The position numbers were made by a program, and so were the translations under genes. DNA of 64,000 bases, taken from Methylobacillus flagellatus_A (lineage in GTDB: Bacteria > Pseudomonadota > Gammaproteobacteria > Burkholderiales > Methylophilaceae). The notes beneath the pieces are model-generated. The model was given only the letters and a program-made list of their open reading frames with translations. It was not told where the DNA came from and did no database searches. Shown in pieces: positions 16,054 to 24,045 of this stretch. The stretch lies in assembly GCF_031344055.1 (NCBI RefSeq), contig NZ_JADBEN010000002.1. One strand, given 5' to 3'. The first letter of the stretch is position 1, and every line of letters begins with the position of its first letter.

Positions 16054-17835
16054 ATGAAGCAATACCCCCTCATCCGCTGCCTGCTTTTGTATCGCTACAT
16101 GCCGTACAAATTTGCCTTGACCGCTGTATTATTCACACTCGTCAATATCGGCATGGCATGGCAGCTATGGCTGGTCGGCCAAGCGGTCAACGATGTCCAG
16201 AACAGCAATGCCATTTCCAGGCTCGCGGATGGCAGCCTGGAATATTCACAAGCGCTGCATTGGATCGTGTTGTTGCTGCTGGTCGCTCTTGGCAGGGGCA
16301 TATTGCAATATATCGGCGGCCTGATGTCGCTGGTGATCGGCCAGGACCTGCTCACCATCTTGCGCGAGCGCATCCTGCACCAGGTGCAGCGGCTGGACCT
16401 TGCCTACCACTGGCGGCACGGCATGGGCGAAATGGTTACGCGCACCACGCGGGATGCCGACAAGGTGCGCGACGCCCTGATCAATTTCTGGCGCCAAGTG
16501 TTCGAGGCTAGCCTCTGGGTGCTGGTTTCCGTCGCCCTGCTCTCCTGGTATCACCCATGGCTGGGCCTGGGTACGCTGGCATTCACGCTGGGCGGCATTG
16601 CATTATTCGTCACCCAGACAGAAAAACTGGTGACGCTGGACCGCGCCGTAGGCGCGGCCTACGACGCAGTCAATCAGGAACTAAGCGAAGGCGTGAACGG
16701 CGTGCGCGTCATCAAGTCCTTCGGCCTGGAACAGCAGCGCATCGCGGTTTTCACGACGCTGGTGCAGAGCTTCATGCAGAACGCGCGCAGCGCACTGGCC
16801 TATGCCGCCTCGCGTATTCCCCTGCCGCAGACCGTGGTCGCCTTGAGCCATGTCTGGATCCTGGCTGCGGGGGCATACCTGGTGCAGCAAGGCACGCTCA
16901 ATATCGGCGAGCTGGTTGCCTCGGTGCTGGTCGCCAATGCACTGGTGTTCCGCATCGAGGGCATCGGCCGGGTGATCCAGATTTTCGCCGATGCGCGCGC
17001 CTCCGCCGCACGCATCTGGGAACTGCTCGACGAGCAGCCGACGATCAAGTCAGGCGCCGACTCCGTTCCAGAAGGGGCATTGGGCATCCGTCTTAATCAT
17101 GTCGGCATCCAATCCCCAGGCCAGGGCAATGCGATATTGCAGGATTGCAATCTGGAAGTCGCCCCTGGCGAGGTGGTGGCGATCGTGGGCATGACAGGCT
17201 CCGGCAAAAGCAGCCTGGCGGGATTGCTGCCGCGCTTGCTGGATGCGGATGCCGGCAGCGTGGAAATCGGCTCGCCCTGGGCAGGATGGAAAAATATAAA
17301 ATCATTTAAATTAAATGAATTAAGAAAAAAAATTAATGTCGTTCCTCAGGAAAGTTTCTTGTTCTCAGACACATTGGAGGCCAACCTGCGGTTAGCCAAG
17401 CCGGAGGCAAGCGAGCAACAAATCCTGCAAGCCTTGGAGCAAGCGGGCGCAACTGAAGTGCTCGACCGTTTGAGCGACGGCCTGCAGACCAGAATCGGCG
17501 ATCGCGGCATCACCTTGTCCGGCGGGCAGCGGCAGCGCATCAGCCTGGCGCGCGCGTTTCTCGCCGAGCCTTCCATCCTGGTGCTGGACGACGCCACCAG
17601 TGCGCTGGACGCCATTACCGAGCGCCAGGTGCTGGACAACATCCGCCAGCTGCGCAACAGCAACGGCCAGCCCATCACAGTTATCCTGATTGCCAGCAAG
17701 CTCTCCACCATCCTGCTCGCCGACCGCGTCGCCATGCTCGACCAGGGCCGCATCAGCGACCAAGGCACGCATGAGCATTTATCCACCACCAATGCGCAAT
17801 ACCGCGACCTGCTGGGAGTCAGCCATGGCAAATGA
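16054..17835 (+). CDS. Heterodimeric exporter-fold ABC half-transporter with degenerate ATPase site (pair A, first subunit)
   Basis: A 593-residue fused membrane/ATPase protein, start at MKQYPLIRCLLLYRYMPYKF by comparison with its paralogue at 25,874. Six helices occupy roughly residues 20-300. The ATPase domain has Walker A GMTGSGKSS (about 379), normal signature LSGGQRQRISLARAFL (about 488), but Walker B ILVLDDATSALD with Asp for the catalytic Glu, and the switch reads IASKLST instead of IAHRLST, so the switch His is missing. With the partner's altered signature this builds one inactive and one active ATP site, as in BmrCD/TM287-288 or the importers IrtAB and YbtPQ. It overlaps the partner gene by 11 bp. 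An AT-rich patch with rare codons (17,284-17,342) interrupts the ATPase domain. Substrate unknown. Confidence 0.92.
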   Translation: MKQYPLIRCLLLYRYMPYKFALTAVLFTLVNIGMAWQLWLVGQAVNDVQNSNAISRLADGSLEYSQALHWIVLLLLVALGRGILQYIGGLMSLVIGQDLLTILRERILHQVQRLDLAYHWRHGMGEMVTRTTRDADKVRDALINFWRQVFEASLWVLVSVALLSWYHPWLGLGTLAFTLGGIALFVTQTEKLVTLDRAVGAAYDAVNQELSEGVNGVRVIKSFGLEQQRIAVFTTLVQSFMQNARSALAYAASRIPLPQTVVALSHVWILAAGAYLVQQGTLNIGELVASVLVANALVFRIEGIGRVIQIFADARASAARIWELLDEQPTIKSGADSVPEGALGIRLNHVGIQSPGQGNAILQDCNLEVAPGEVVAIVGMTGSGKSSLAGLLPRLLDADAGSVEIGSPWAGWKNIKSFKLNELRKKINVVPQESFLFSDTLEANLRLAKPEASEQQILQALEQAGATEVLDRLSDGLQTRIGDRGITLSGGQRQRISLARAFLAEPSILVLDDATSALDAITERQVLDNIRQLRNSNGQPITVILIASKLSTILLADRVAMLDQGRISDQGTHEHLSTTNAQYRDLLGVSHGK

Positions 17836-19666
17836 TTTCCGCGGCGACAAGCCGCTCAATGACATCGAGCTGGAACAGGCCTTCGCCCGCAAGAAGCTGG
17901 ATCGCAGCATGTTCTGGCGCCTGCTGCCGCTGCTGCAGGATGTGAAGGGCCGGATTCTCGCCGTCATCCTGCTCGAAATCGTGCTGGTGGGCGTGATCTT
18001 CATCCGCCCGTGGTTCCTGCGCGAGGTGATCGACAACGGCTTCATCCAAACCGCGCAAGGCATCGTCCTCAATACCCCGCTGCTGGTCTGGATGTCGGTC
18101 GCCACCGGCTTGAGCTGGGCATTGCGCTTCAGCCTGGGCAGCTTTTCGCAATACCTCGCCGGCACGGCGGCCATCGACATCCTCAACAAGCTGCGCATCC
18201 GCGTGTTCAGCCATGTGCAGGCATTGAGCGTGCGCTATTTCGACCAGACCAAGGCCGGGCGCATCATCTCCCGCGCCGACCGCGATATCGATACGTTGGA
18301 ACCCTTGCTGGTGCAAGGCCCGCCCGAGCTGTTCTCGGCGCTGCTGCGCCTGGTCGTGGCCTCGATCGCCCTGTGGTGGATTTCGCCCAAGCTGTTTCTA
18401 GCCCTGGCCAGCATCGTGCCTTTCCTGATTTTGGGCACCTGGCTGTTCAAGCGCATCTCGGAGAAAATCTGGGGCCGTGTCGCCGAGGCGCGCGCGCGCT
18501 TTACCGCGCACCTGGTGGAAACCGTCTCCGGCGTGCGCATCCTCAAGCAGACGGTCAACGAATCCAGCAATGCGCGCCGTTATCGCGGATTGCTGGAAGA
18601 CTTCAACAATATCCTCATCAGGGGCTCCATGAAGTCAAGCTGGTTCCTGCCACTGACGCAGGTGCTCAGCACCGTCGGCATGGCCTTCCTGCTCATGGTG
18701 GGCGGCATCGGCATCGCGGACCAGGAAATGACGGTCGGCCAGCTCGCGCAGAGCCTGTTCTACGTCCAGTTGTTCCTCGGGCCGCTGCAGGAGCTGAACG
18801 ATTTGTTCGAGCGCTACACTTCCGGCGCTTCGTCGGCGCAGCGTATCTTCCTGATGCTGGATACGGAGCCTGAAATCCAGGATCCGGCAACGCCGGCGAT
18901 ACCCAAACAGCAATCCGGCAAGGTCGAATTCGACAACGTCATTTTCGGCTACCTGCCGGAAAAGCCCGTTATCCGTGGCTTCAACCTCGACATCCATCCT
19001 GGCGAAGTATTAGCGATCGTCGGGCCGACCGGCCACGGCAAAAGCACATTGGTGCAGTTGCTGACGCGCTTCTATGAGGTCAATGCAGGCGCGGTCAGGA
19101 TCGACGGCCAGGATGTGCGCGAGTATGCGCAGCAGGATTTGCGACGCAAGGTAGGCATCGTGCTGCAGGACAACGTCCTATTCTCCGGCACGGTGCTGGA
19201 CAACCTGCGCCTGGCAGCCCCTGAAGCCAGCGATGAAGCCCTGATTGCCGCCGCGCGCGAACTGGGTGCCGATGAAGTGCTGGAGCGGCTGCCTGCGAGC
19301 TACCGTACCGCAGTCGGCCCGCTAGGCGCATTCCTCAGCCACGGGCAGCGGCAACTGGTCTGCCTGGTGCGCGCCTATCTCGCCAACCCGGCCGTGCTGG
19401 TGCTGGATGAAGCCACTTCCGCCGTGGATATCCATACCGAACGCCGCATCCAGACCGCCTTGCGCCGCTTGTGCGAAGGCCGCACCGCCATCATCATCGC
19501 GCACAGGCTTGCCACTATCCGGGATGCAGACCGTATCGCCGTCATCTGGGACGGCAATATCCAGGAGCTAGGCAATCATCAACAGCTTATCCGCCAGGGC
19601 GGCGCCTATTCCCGGCTTTACCAGGCATACGAAGAAGCCTCCAACGCCAACAATCAGCCTGCCTAG
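17825..19666 (+). CDS. Heterodimeric exporter-fold ABC half-transporter with catalytic ATPase site (pair A, second subunit)
   Basis: A 613-residue partner of the preceding protein. The start at 17,825 (MANDFRGDKPLNDIELEQ) overlaps the upstream gene by 11 bp and matches the paralogue at 24,046. Six transmembrane helices are followed by an ATPase domain with Walker A GPTGHGKST (about 399), altered signature LSHGQRQLVCLVRAYL (about 503), intact Walker B VLVLDEATSAVD with catalytic Glu, and normal switch IIAHRLAT (about 558). The pattern is the mirror image of the first subunit. Location directly after the receptor suggests either import across the inner membrane after TonB-dependent uptake, by analogy with exporter-fold siderophore importers, or export of a product. 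The sequence does not settle the direction. Confidence 0.92.
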   Translation: MANDFRGDKPLNDIELEQAFARKKLDRSMFWRLLPLLQDVKGRILAVILLEIVLVGVIFIRPWFLREVIDNGFIQTAQGIVLNTPLLVWMSVATGLSWALRFSLGSFSQYLAGTAAIDILNKLRIRVFSHVQALSVRYFDQTKAGRIISRADRDIDTLEPLLVQGPPELFSALLRLVVASIALWWISPKLFLALASIVPFLILGTWLFKRISEKIWGRVAEARARFTAHLVETVSGVRILKQTVNESSNARRYRGLLEDFNNILIRGSMKSSWFLPLTQVLSTVGMAFLLMVGGIGIADQEMTVGQLAQSLFYVQLFLGPLQELNDLFERYTSGASSAQRIFLMLDTEPEIQDPATPAIPKQQSGKVEFDNVIFGYLPEKPVIRGFNLDIHPGEVLAIVGPTGHGKSTLVQLLTRFYEVNAGAVRIDGQDVREYAQQDLRRKVGIVLQDNVLFSGTVLDNLRLAAPEASDEALIAAARELGADEVLERLPASYRTAVGPLGAFLSHGQRQLVCLVRAYLANPAVLVLDEATSAVDIHTERRIQTALRRLCEGRTAIIIAHRLATIRDADRIAVIWDGNIQELGNHQQLIRQGGAYSRLYQAYEEASNANNQPA

Positions 19667-19688
19667 CCTCAACCACGACCAGGGCTGC

Positions 19689-19734
19689 TGTTTCATAATC
19701 AACAGTAGTCCTGGATGCTGTTGATTTACAATCA
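19689..19734. promoter_or_regulatory. Operator pair upstream of the DszB-like gene
   Basis: TGTTTCATAATCAACA (19,689-19,704, exact) and TGTTGATTTACAATCA (19,719-19,734, one mismatch), spaced 30 bp and 87-132 bp upstream of the sigma-54 promoter. The AT-rich stretch 19,735-19,810 holds nothing else I can identify. Confidence 0.75.
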
Positions 19735-19820
19735 CCACCTAATAATAAACAACATTAATAAATTATATTAATTTATTGATATATAGATAATTTCAACAAT
19801 TGACGCTTCTATATTCACCT

Positions 19821-19836
19821 TGGCATGGAACATGCC
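19821..19836 (+). promoter_or_regulatory. Sigma-54 promoter of the DszB-like gene
   Basis: TGGCATGGAACATGCC, with GG and GC exactly 10 bp apart. Predicted start near 19,847, 46 nt before the start codon at 19,893. Confidence 0.82.
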
Positions 19837-19892
19837 ACTAATAAGGCTCCAACCTGTTCATCTGCGCAGGCTCAATTACAAGGAGACTCTTC

Positions 19893-20936
19893 ATGTCGTC
19901 AGCAAGCTCTCAAAACACATCCGTTGATACCCTTTGGTACACACGCTGCCCGGTTCCCACCCCGCTCGGCCTTGCAGCCCGCCAGGACTGGTTCAAGCAG
20001 GAATTCCAGCCCGACAACATCACGATCAACACCCTGCAGGAAACCCGCGACCCGGAACTGCTCGAATCGCACTATGACCACAAGCTGCCGCACTCCTTCC
20101 GCCAGGGCGGCAACGTTCCGGCCATCTGGGCCCGCGCCAATGGCGCAGACACCAAGGTCATCGGCCTCAACTGGGTCGACGAAGCCCAATTGCTCCTTGC
20201 CCTGCCTGCTTCCGGCATCAAGGAGCCCAAGGACCTCAAAGGCAAGAAAATCGCATTGCCATTGAACCGCATCAGTATCGACCATCAACGCGCCAGCGCA
20301 CTGCGCGGCATCGTCGTCACGCTGGAAGCAGCAGGCCTTTCCACCAAGGATGTGGAATTGATCGATTTTGAAGTGCCGCAGTCCGCGCCTGGCTTTGGCT
20401 GGGGCAATGGCACCCGCGTTGCCTATGCGACCGAGCTGGAAGCGCTCAAAAGCGGCAAGGTCGATGTCATCTTCACCAAGGGCGCACGCGGTTACGAAGC
20501 CGCCGAAGCCAACGGCCTGACCATTGTCTACGACGTACGCAACCACCCCGACCCGAAAGTCCGCGCCAATAACGGCGCTCCACGCCCTATCACGGTCGAT
20601 GGCGAACTCCTGCGCCAGCGTCCTGACCTGGTAGCCCGTTTCCTGCGCCGCATCGTCGATGCCGGCGACTGGGCAGCAGCCCACGAGGCTGAAACCGTGG
20701 CCTACATTGCCAAGGAGTCCGGCTCTACCGACGAATACGTGCGCAAGGCCTATGGCAGCGACATCCACCTGCACCAAGGTACCGATCTGAACCCGGAATT
20801 CATCGCCGCGCTGGAAGGCTACAAGAACTTCCTGCTGGAATGGGGCTTCATCAAGGCTGACTTCGACGTCAAGGCCTGGATAGACCCGGCTCCGCTGGCC
20901 GAAGTGCTGCGCTCGCTCTCGCAAAAGGCGGCATAA
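19893..20936 (+). CDS. DszB-like sulfinate desulfinase (probable)
   Basis: A 347-residue protein with the periplasmic-binding-protein fold shared by SsuA and the desulfinase DszB, which hydrolyses 2-hydroxybiphenyl-2-sulfinate to sulfite. No signal peptide is present (MSSASSQNTSVDTLWYTRC), so a cytoplasmic enzyme fits better than a binding protein. DszB needs Cys27, His60 and Arg70; here RCPVP carries Cys19 (DszB has NCPVP), ESHYDHKLPHSFRQGG carries His60 and Arg70 exactly 10 residues apart, as in DszB, followed by the same GG. The later segment RQRPDLVARFLRRIVDAGDW closely matches DszB. AAGGAGA lies upstream of the ATG. Single gene behind its own sigma-54 promoter, ended by a hairpin. The alternative is an unexported SsuA-family binding protein, which I think unlikely. 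Confidence 0.8.
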   Translation: MSSASSQNTSVDTLWYTRCPVPTPLGLAARQDWFKQEFQPDNITINTLQETRDPELLESHYDHKLPHSFRQGGNVPAIWARANGADTKVIGLNWVDEAQLLLALPASGIKEPKDLKGKKIALPLNRISIDHQRASALRGIVVTLEAAGLSTKDVELIDFEVPQSAPGFGWGNGTRVAYATELEALKSGKVDVIFTKGARGYEAAEANGLTIVYDVRNHPDPKVRANNGAPRPITVDGELLRQRPDLVARFLRRIVDAGDWAAAHEAETVAYIAKESGSTDEYVRKAYGSDIHLHQGTDLNPEFIAALEGYKNFLLEWGFIKADFDVKAWIDPAPLAEVLRSLSQKAA

Positions 20937-20989
20937 TAAGCATATAACAATTAACCATAACAATTGCTGGCGCAGTATGGTTAAAATCG

Positions 20990-21020
20990 AGGCAGCCTTC
21001 ATACAATGAGGGCTGCCTTA
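20990..21020 (+). terminator. Hairpin terminator after the DszB-like gene
   Basis: 13-bp stem with one G-T pair (AGGCAGCCTTCAT / ATGAGGGCTGCCT), loop ACA, followed by a modest TATTCATTT run. Confidence 0.7.
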
Positions 21021-21088
21021 TTCATTTGACGGCCGTCGTAGAACCAGGCCATCAATACTAGTCAGAGAATCAATCAGGAGGCCTCAAC

Positions 21089-21730
21089 ATGGCAACACTA
21101 CGCTTGGGTGACACCGCACCCGACTTTACCCAGGATTCCAGCATCGGCACTATCTCCTTCCATGAATGGCTGGGCGATAGCTGGGCCATCCTGTTCTCCC
21201 ATCCTGCCGATTACACGCCGGTTTGCACAACAGAACTCGGCGCCACCGCCAAGCTTGCGGAAGAATTCAAGAAGCGCAAGGTCAAGCCCATTGCGCTCTC
21301 CGTCGACCCGGTAGACTCCCACAAGGGCTGGATCACCGACATCAACGAAACCCAGGGCACGGAAGTCAACTTCCCCATCATTGCCGATGCCGACCGCAAG
21401 GTGTCGGAGCTCTACGACCTAATCCACCCCAACGCCAGCACCACCGCCACCGTGCGCTCCGTATTCATCATCGACCCGAACAAGAAAATCCGCCTGACGC
21501 TGACCTACCCCGCCAGCACAGGCCGCAACTTCAACGAAATCCTGCGCGTGATCGACTCCCTGCAACTGACCGAATACCACAGCGTGGCTACCCCGGCCAA
21601 CTGGGAAGACGGCGACGATGTCGTCATCGTGCCCTCGATCACCGACCCGGAAGTGCTCAAGGAGAAATTCCCCAAGGGCTACAAAGCCGTCAAGCCTTAC
21701 CTGAGGCTCACCCCGCAACCCAATAAATAA
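21089..21730 (+). CDS. 1-Cys peroxiredoxin (Prx6/LsfA type)
   Basis: A 213-residue AhpC/TSA-family thiol peroxidase. The peroxidatic Cys46 lies in HPADYTPVCTTELG and is the only cysteine in the protein, the definition of the 1-Cys Prx6 group; the long C-terminal part (ATPANWEDGDDVVIVPS) is typical of that group. The Pseudomonas homologue LsfA is induced by sulfate starvation, which fits its place beside the desulfinase gene, but no sigma-54 promoter or operator was found directly upstream, so its control may differ. It reduces peroxides that leaky flavin monooxygenases would generate. AGGAGG is 7 nt before the ATG. Followed by a terminator. Confidence 0.93.
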   Translation: MATLRLGDTAPDFTQDSSIGTISFHEWLGDSWAILFSHPADYTPVCTTELGATAKLAEEFKKRKVKPIALSVDPVDSHKGWITDINETQGTEVNFPIIADADRKVSELYDLIHPNASTTATVRSVFIIDPNKKIRLTLTYPASTGRNFNEILRVIDSLQLTEYHSVATPANWEDGDDVVIVPSITDPEVLKEKFPKGYKAVKPYLRLTPQPNK

Positions 21731-21744
21731 AGATTGATCTAGCA

Positions 21745-21770
21745 AATGCCCGGCCAACCCGGGCATTTTT
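21745..21770 (+). terminator. Terminator after the peroxiredoxin gene
   Basis: 10-bp stem AAATGCCCGG / CCGGGCATTT followed by a T run (TTTTTCATTT). Confidence 0.85.
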
Positions 21771-21867
21771 CATTTATTTTAAGGAAACACATACTCGTGT
21801 TGGCGAATGTTGCTAGAAAACAACATGGCGAGAATACAATGAAAATCTAGATGGAAACTGAAAGAAA

Positions 21868-21893
21868 AAAGGCCCACATCTCTGTGGGCCTTT
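21868..21893 (-). terminator. Terminator downstream of tRNA-Asn
   Basis: 10-bp stem AAAGGCCCAC / GTGGGCCTTT; on the minus strand followed by TTTTTTCTTTC. It lies just past the 3' end of the tRNA gene. Confidence 0.85.
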
Positions 21894-21900
21894 CTCTGTT

Positions 21901-21976
21901 TGGCTCCCCGACCTGGGCTCGAACCAGGGACACACGGATTAACAGTCCGTTGCTCTACCGACTGAGCTATCGGGGA
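21901..21976 (-). tRNA. tRNA-Asn (GTT)
   Basis: On the minus strand the sequence starts TCCCCGATAGCTCAG and ends GTCGGGGAGCCA, giving a 7-bp acceptor stem with encoded CCA. The D-arm (AGCTCAGTCGGTAGAGCA), anticodon arm (ACGGACTGTTAATCCGT, anticodon GTT) and T-arm (CTGGTTCGAGCCCAG) are all well paired. 76 nt including CCA. Confidence 0.97.
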
Positions 21977-22165
21977 ATCGAGAAGCCGCTACTATACTGG
22001 CCTGGCGGGGAGCGGTCAACTATTTTCTGCAAAAAATGGATAGAATTTTCCTACCCGAAAACACCCCATTCCAAGTTAGCGAGAATTTCCTTTTCTAATC
22101 AATTATTCATATGCCAGGACCATGATAAGCCCCGAGTAGCAATGCCAAACATCGTTATTACCTCT

Positions 22166-22208
22166 GGAAATTAAAAAGGCTTGCATGTCGCAAGCCTTTT
22201 TAATTTCC
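22166..22208. terminator. Strong hairpin terminator
   Basis: Perfect 19-bp stem (left arm 22,166-22,184, right arm 22,190-22,208, core AAAGGCTTGC / GCAAGCCTTT) with loop ATGTC and T run on both strands. On the minus strand it lies about 20 bp past the stop of the 50-residue gene, which supports that gene being transcribed. The stretch 21,977-22,165 between tRNA and this hairpin holds nothing I recognise. Confidence 0.9.
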
Positions 22209-22226
22209 GTTTCGATAAGGTACAAC

Positions 22227-22379
22227 TTAGTATCCTACGCTTTCATCAATCACAGACTGAATAATGTCATCAGTAAAAGGCGTGCCGGCGGCACGCAGAG
22301 CAATCACGAGGTCATCGACTTCATGTATCTTGTCGGAATCATCGGTTGCGACTAACTGGTTGTATTCCATTTCATCCAT
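22227..22379 (-). CDS. Small acidic protein, 50 residues, unrecognised
   Basis: Reading on the minus strand gives MDEMEYNQLVATDDSDKIHE continuing to VIDESVGY and a TAA stop. AGGAG sits 7 nt before the ATG, and a strong hairpin terminator follows the stop, so this is a complete small transcription unit. The product is acidic, has no Cys, no predicted signal or membrane segment, and a likely short helix around VDDLVIALRAAG. I do not recognise the family. Upstream 22,380-22,654 shows no obvious gene. Confidence 0.7.
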   Translation of the reverse strand: MDEMEYNQLVATDDSDKIHEVDDLVIALRAAGTPFTDDIIQSVIDESVGY

Positions 22380-22654
22380 GATGCGCTCCTTTTTTCATGT
22401 GTAAATCGATCATAAGCAGGCCATGTGAAAGTTGTATTACAAATCACTTCCAAAGAATTCTTTCAAGCCTCAGTAACCTGACAGACCGTTGAGACTTATC
22501 CGATGTCATATGAGATTAAGCATATCCCATGCCATAGCGGCTGGCTTACAATATTTGCCCGTCTTCAATCCGCATAAGTTGCTCATGCCGGGCATTCGAT
22601 AACATGCCCAGCCTGCTGTACAATCGTTCATATATTTGAGTTTCTTCCTTCATC

Positions 22655-24043
22655 ATGTTGCCCGCTTACGTACTGCTAGACCTTGAAACCACAGGCGCGA
22701 CTCCGGTTACAGACCGCATCACTGAAATCGGCCTGATCCGTTACGAAAACGGAGTCGAGGTCAAACGCTGGCAGACCTTGGTCAATCCTGAAATGCACAT
22801 TTCGCCTTTCATCAATGCCATTACCGGCATCAGCAATGCCATGGTGAAGGATGCCCCTTTGTTCCGCGATGTCGCCAATGAGCTACTTTCCCACCTGCAC
22901 GGGGCGGTATTGTGCGCGCATAACGTACGGTTCGATTACGGTTTCCTCAAGAACGAGTTCAAGCGCCTAGGTATGACGTTGCGACAGAATGTGCTCTGCA
23001 CCGTTAAGCTGTCGCGCCGGCTTTATCCTGAATACAAAAGCCACGGCCTGGATGCCATCATCGCGCGCCATGGCATCGTCTGCGCGGCACGACACCGCGC
23101 CATGGGCGATGTGGATGTCATGGCGGAATTCCTGCATATTGCAGAAGCCGAACATGGATTGGAAACGTTGCAGGCCACGGCCGAGGAGTTGCTCAAAGGC
23201 CAGTCGCTGCCTGCCGACATTGATCCGCAATTGATAGATGGCATACCGGAAACACCCGGCGTTTATTTCTTTTATGGGGAAAATGCCCTTCCCCTCTATG
23301 TAGGCAAGAGCGTCAACCTCCGCAACCGCGTGCTGTCGCATTTCAACAGCGACCATGCGCGGGCGCGAGGCATGCGCATCGCCCAGGAAATCAAGCATAT
23401 CGAATGGATAGAGACCGCCGGGGAGTTTGGCGCGTTGTTATTGGAAGCCAGGCTGATCAAGGAGCGCCGGCCGATACATAACCGGCAGTTGCGACGCGAG
23501 CAGCAGCTTTGCTCCTGGCATCTGGCCCCGTCTTCGGGGCAACGCCCCTTGCTGACCCTGGTCGCACAGGATGCCATGACCGAAGACTTGCTGGGCGAGC
23601 TCTACGGGACCTATCGCACCAAGCGCCAGGCCGTAGCCGCATTGCGCCAGCTTGCCCAGGTGCACGGGCTTTGCCCGCAACACCTGGGGCTGGAAAGCGG
23701 CAATGGCCCTTGCTTTTCATATCAGCTCAAACGCTGCAAGGGGGTGTGCTGCAACCAGGAGCCGCTGGAGTTGCACTACCTGCGCCTGAAGCAGGCGCTG
23801 ATCAGTCATCAACTGGAATCATGGCCCTATCCCGGCAAGATCGGCATCCGCGAAACCAATGCCAAGAATGGAAAGTCCGCAGTGCATGTGTTTGAGCACT
23901 GGTGCTACCTTGGCACGGCGGACGACCACGACAGCCTGGATATGATACGCCATACCAAGACGGCGTTCATGTTTGATATCGATACCTACAAACTGCTGCT
24001 GAAACAGCTCAACAAACCCGGCCAGCAATTGCTGCAGCTTTAA
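22655..24043 (+). CDS. DnaQ-like exonuclease fused to GIY-YIG nuclease domain
   Basis: A 462-residue two-domain nuclease. Residues 1-175 are a DEDDh 3'-5' exonuclease: Exo I DLETTG (9-14), Exo II around AHNVRFDYGF, Exo III around HRAMGDVD. From about residue 195 a UvrC/Cho-type GIY-YIG domain begins (GVYFFYGENALPLYVGKSVN), with the catalytic Arg in LRNRVLSHF and Glu in ALLLEARLIK. The remaining 200 residues contain a Cys pair region (KRCKGVCCNQEP) as in Cho-like proteins. Such fusions are annotated as DNA polymerase III epsilon-like/excinuclease homologues and are thought to act in repair by incising and trimming DNA. Stands alone, convergent with the ABC genes; three bases separate the stops. 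No clear ribosome site for the ATG at 22,655. Confidence 0.9.
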   Translation: MLPAYVLLDLETTGATPVTDRITEIGLIRYENGVEVKRWQTLVNPEMHISPFINAITGISNAMVKDAPLFRDVANELLSHLHGAVLCAHNVRFDYGFLKNEFKRLGMTLRQNVLCTVKLSRRLYPEYKSHGLDAIIARHGIVCAARHRAMGDVDVMAEFLHIAEAEHGLETLQATAEELLKGQSLPADIDPQLIDGIPETPGVYFFYGENALPLYVGKSVNLRNRVLSHFNSDHARARGMRIAQEIKHIEWIETAGEFGALLLEARLIKERRPIHNRQLRREQQLCSWHLAPSSGQRPLLTLVAQDAMTEDLLGELYGTYRTKRQAVAALRQLAQVHGLCPQHLGLESGNGPCFSYQLKRCKGVCCNQEPLELHYLRLKQALISHQLESWPYPGKIGIRETNAKNGKSAVHVFEHWCYLGTADDHDSLDMIRHTKTAFMFDIDTYKLLLKQLNKPGQQLLQL

Positions 24044-24045
24044 AT

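Noticed and set aside
19893..20936. Annotation as an SsuA-type periplasmic sulfonate-binding protein
   Set aside because: No signal peptide, and the DszB Cys, His and Arg are all present in the right spacing; true SsuA-like proteins in this window (32,827 and 33,880) are exported and lack the RCPVP motif.
21851..22174. 107-codon plus-strand frame across the tRNA region
   Set aside because: Runs antisense through tRNA-Asn and its terminator; not a gene.
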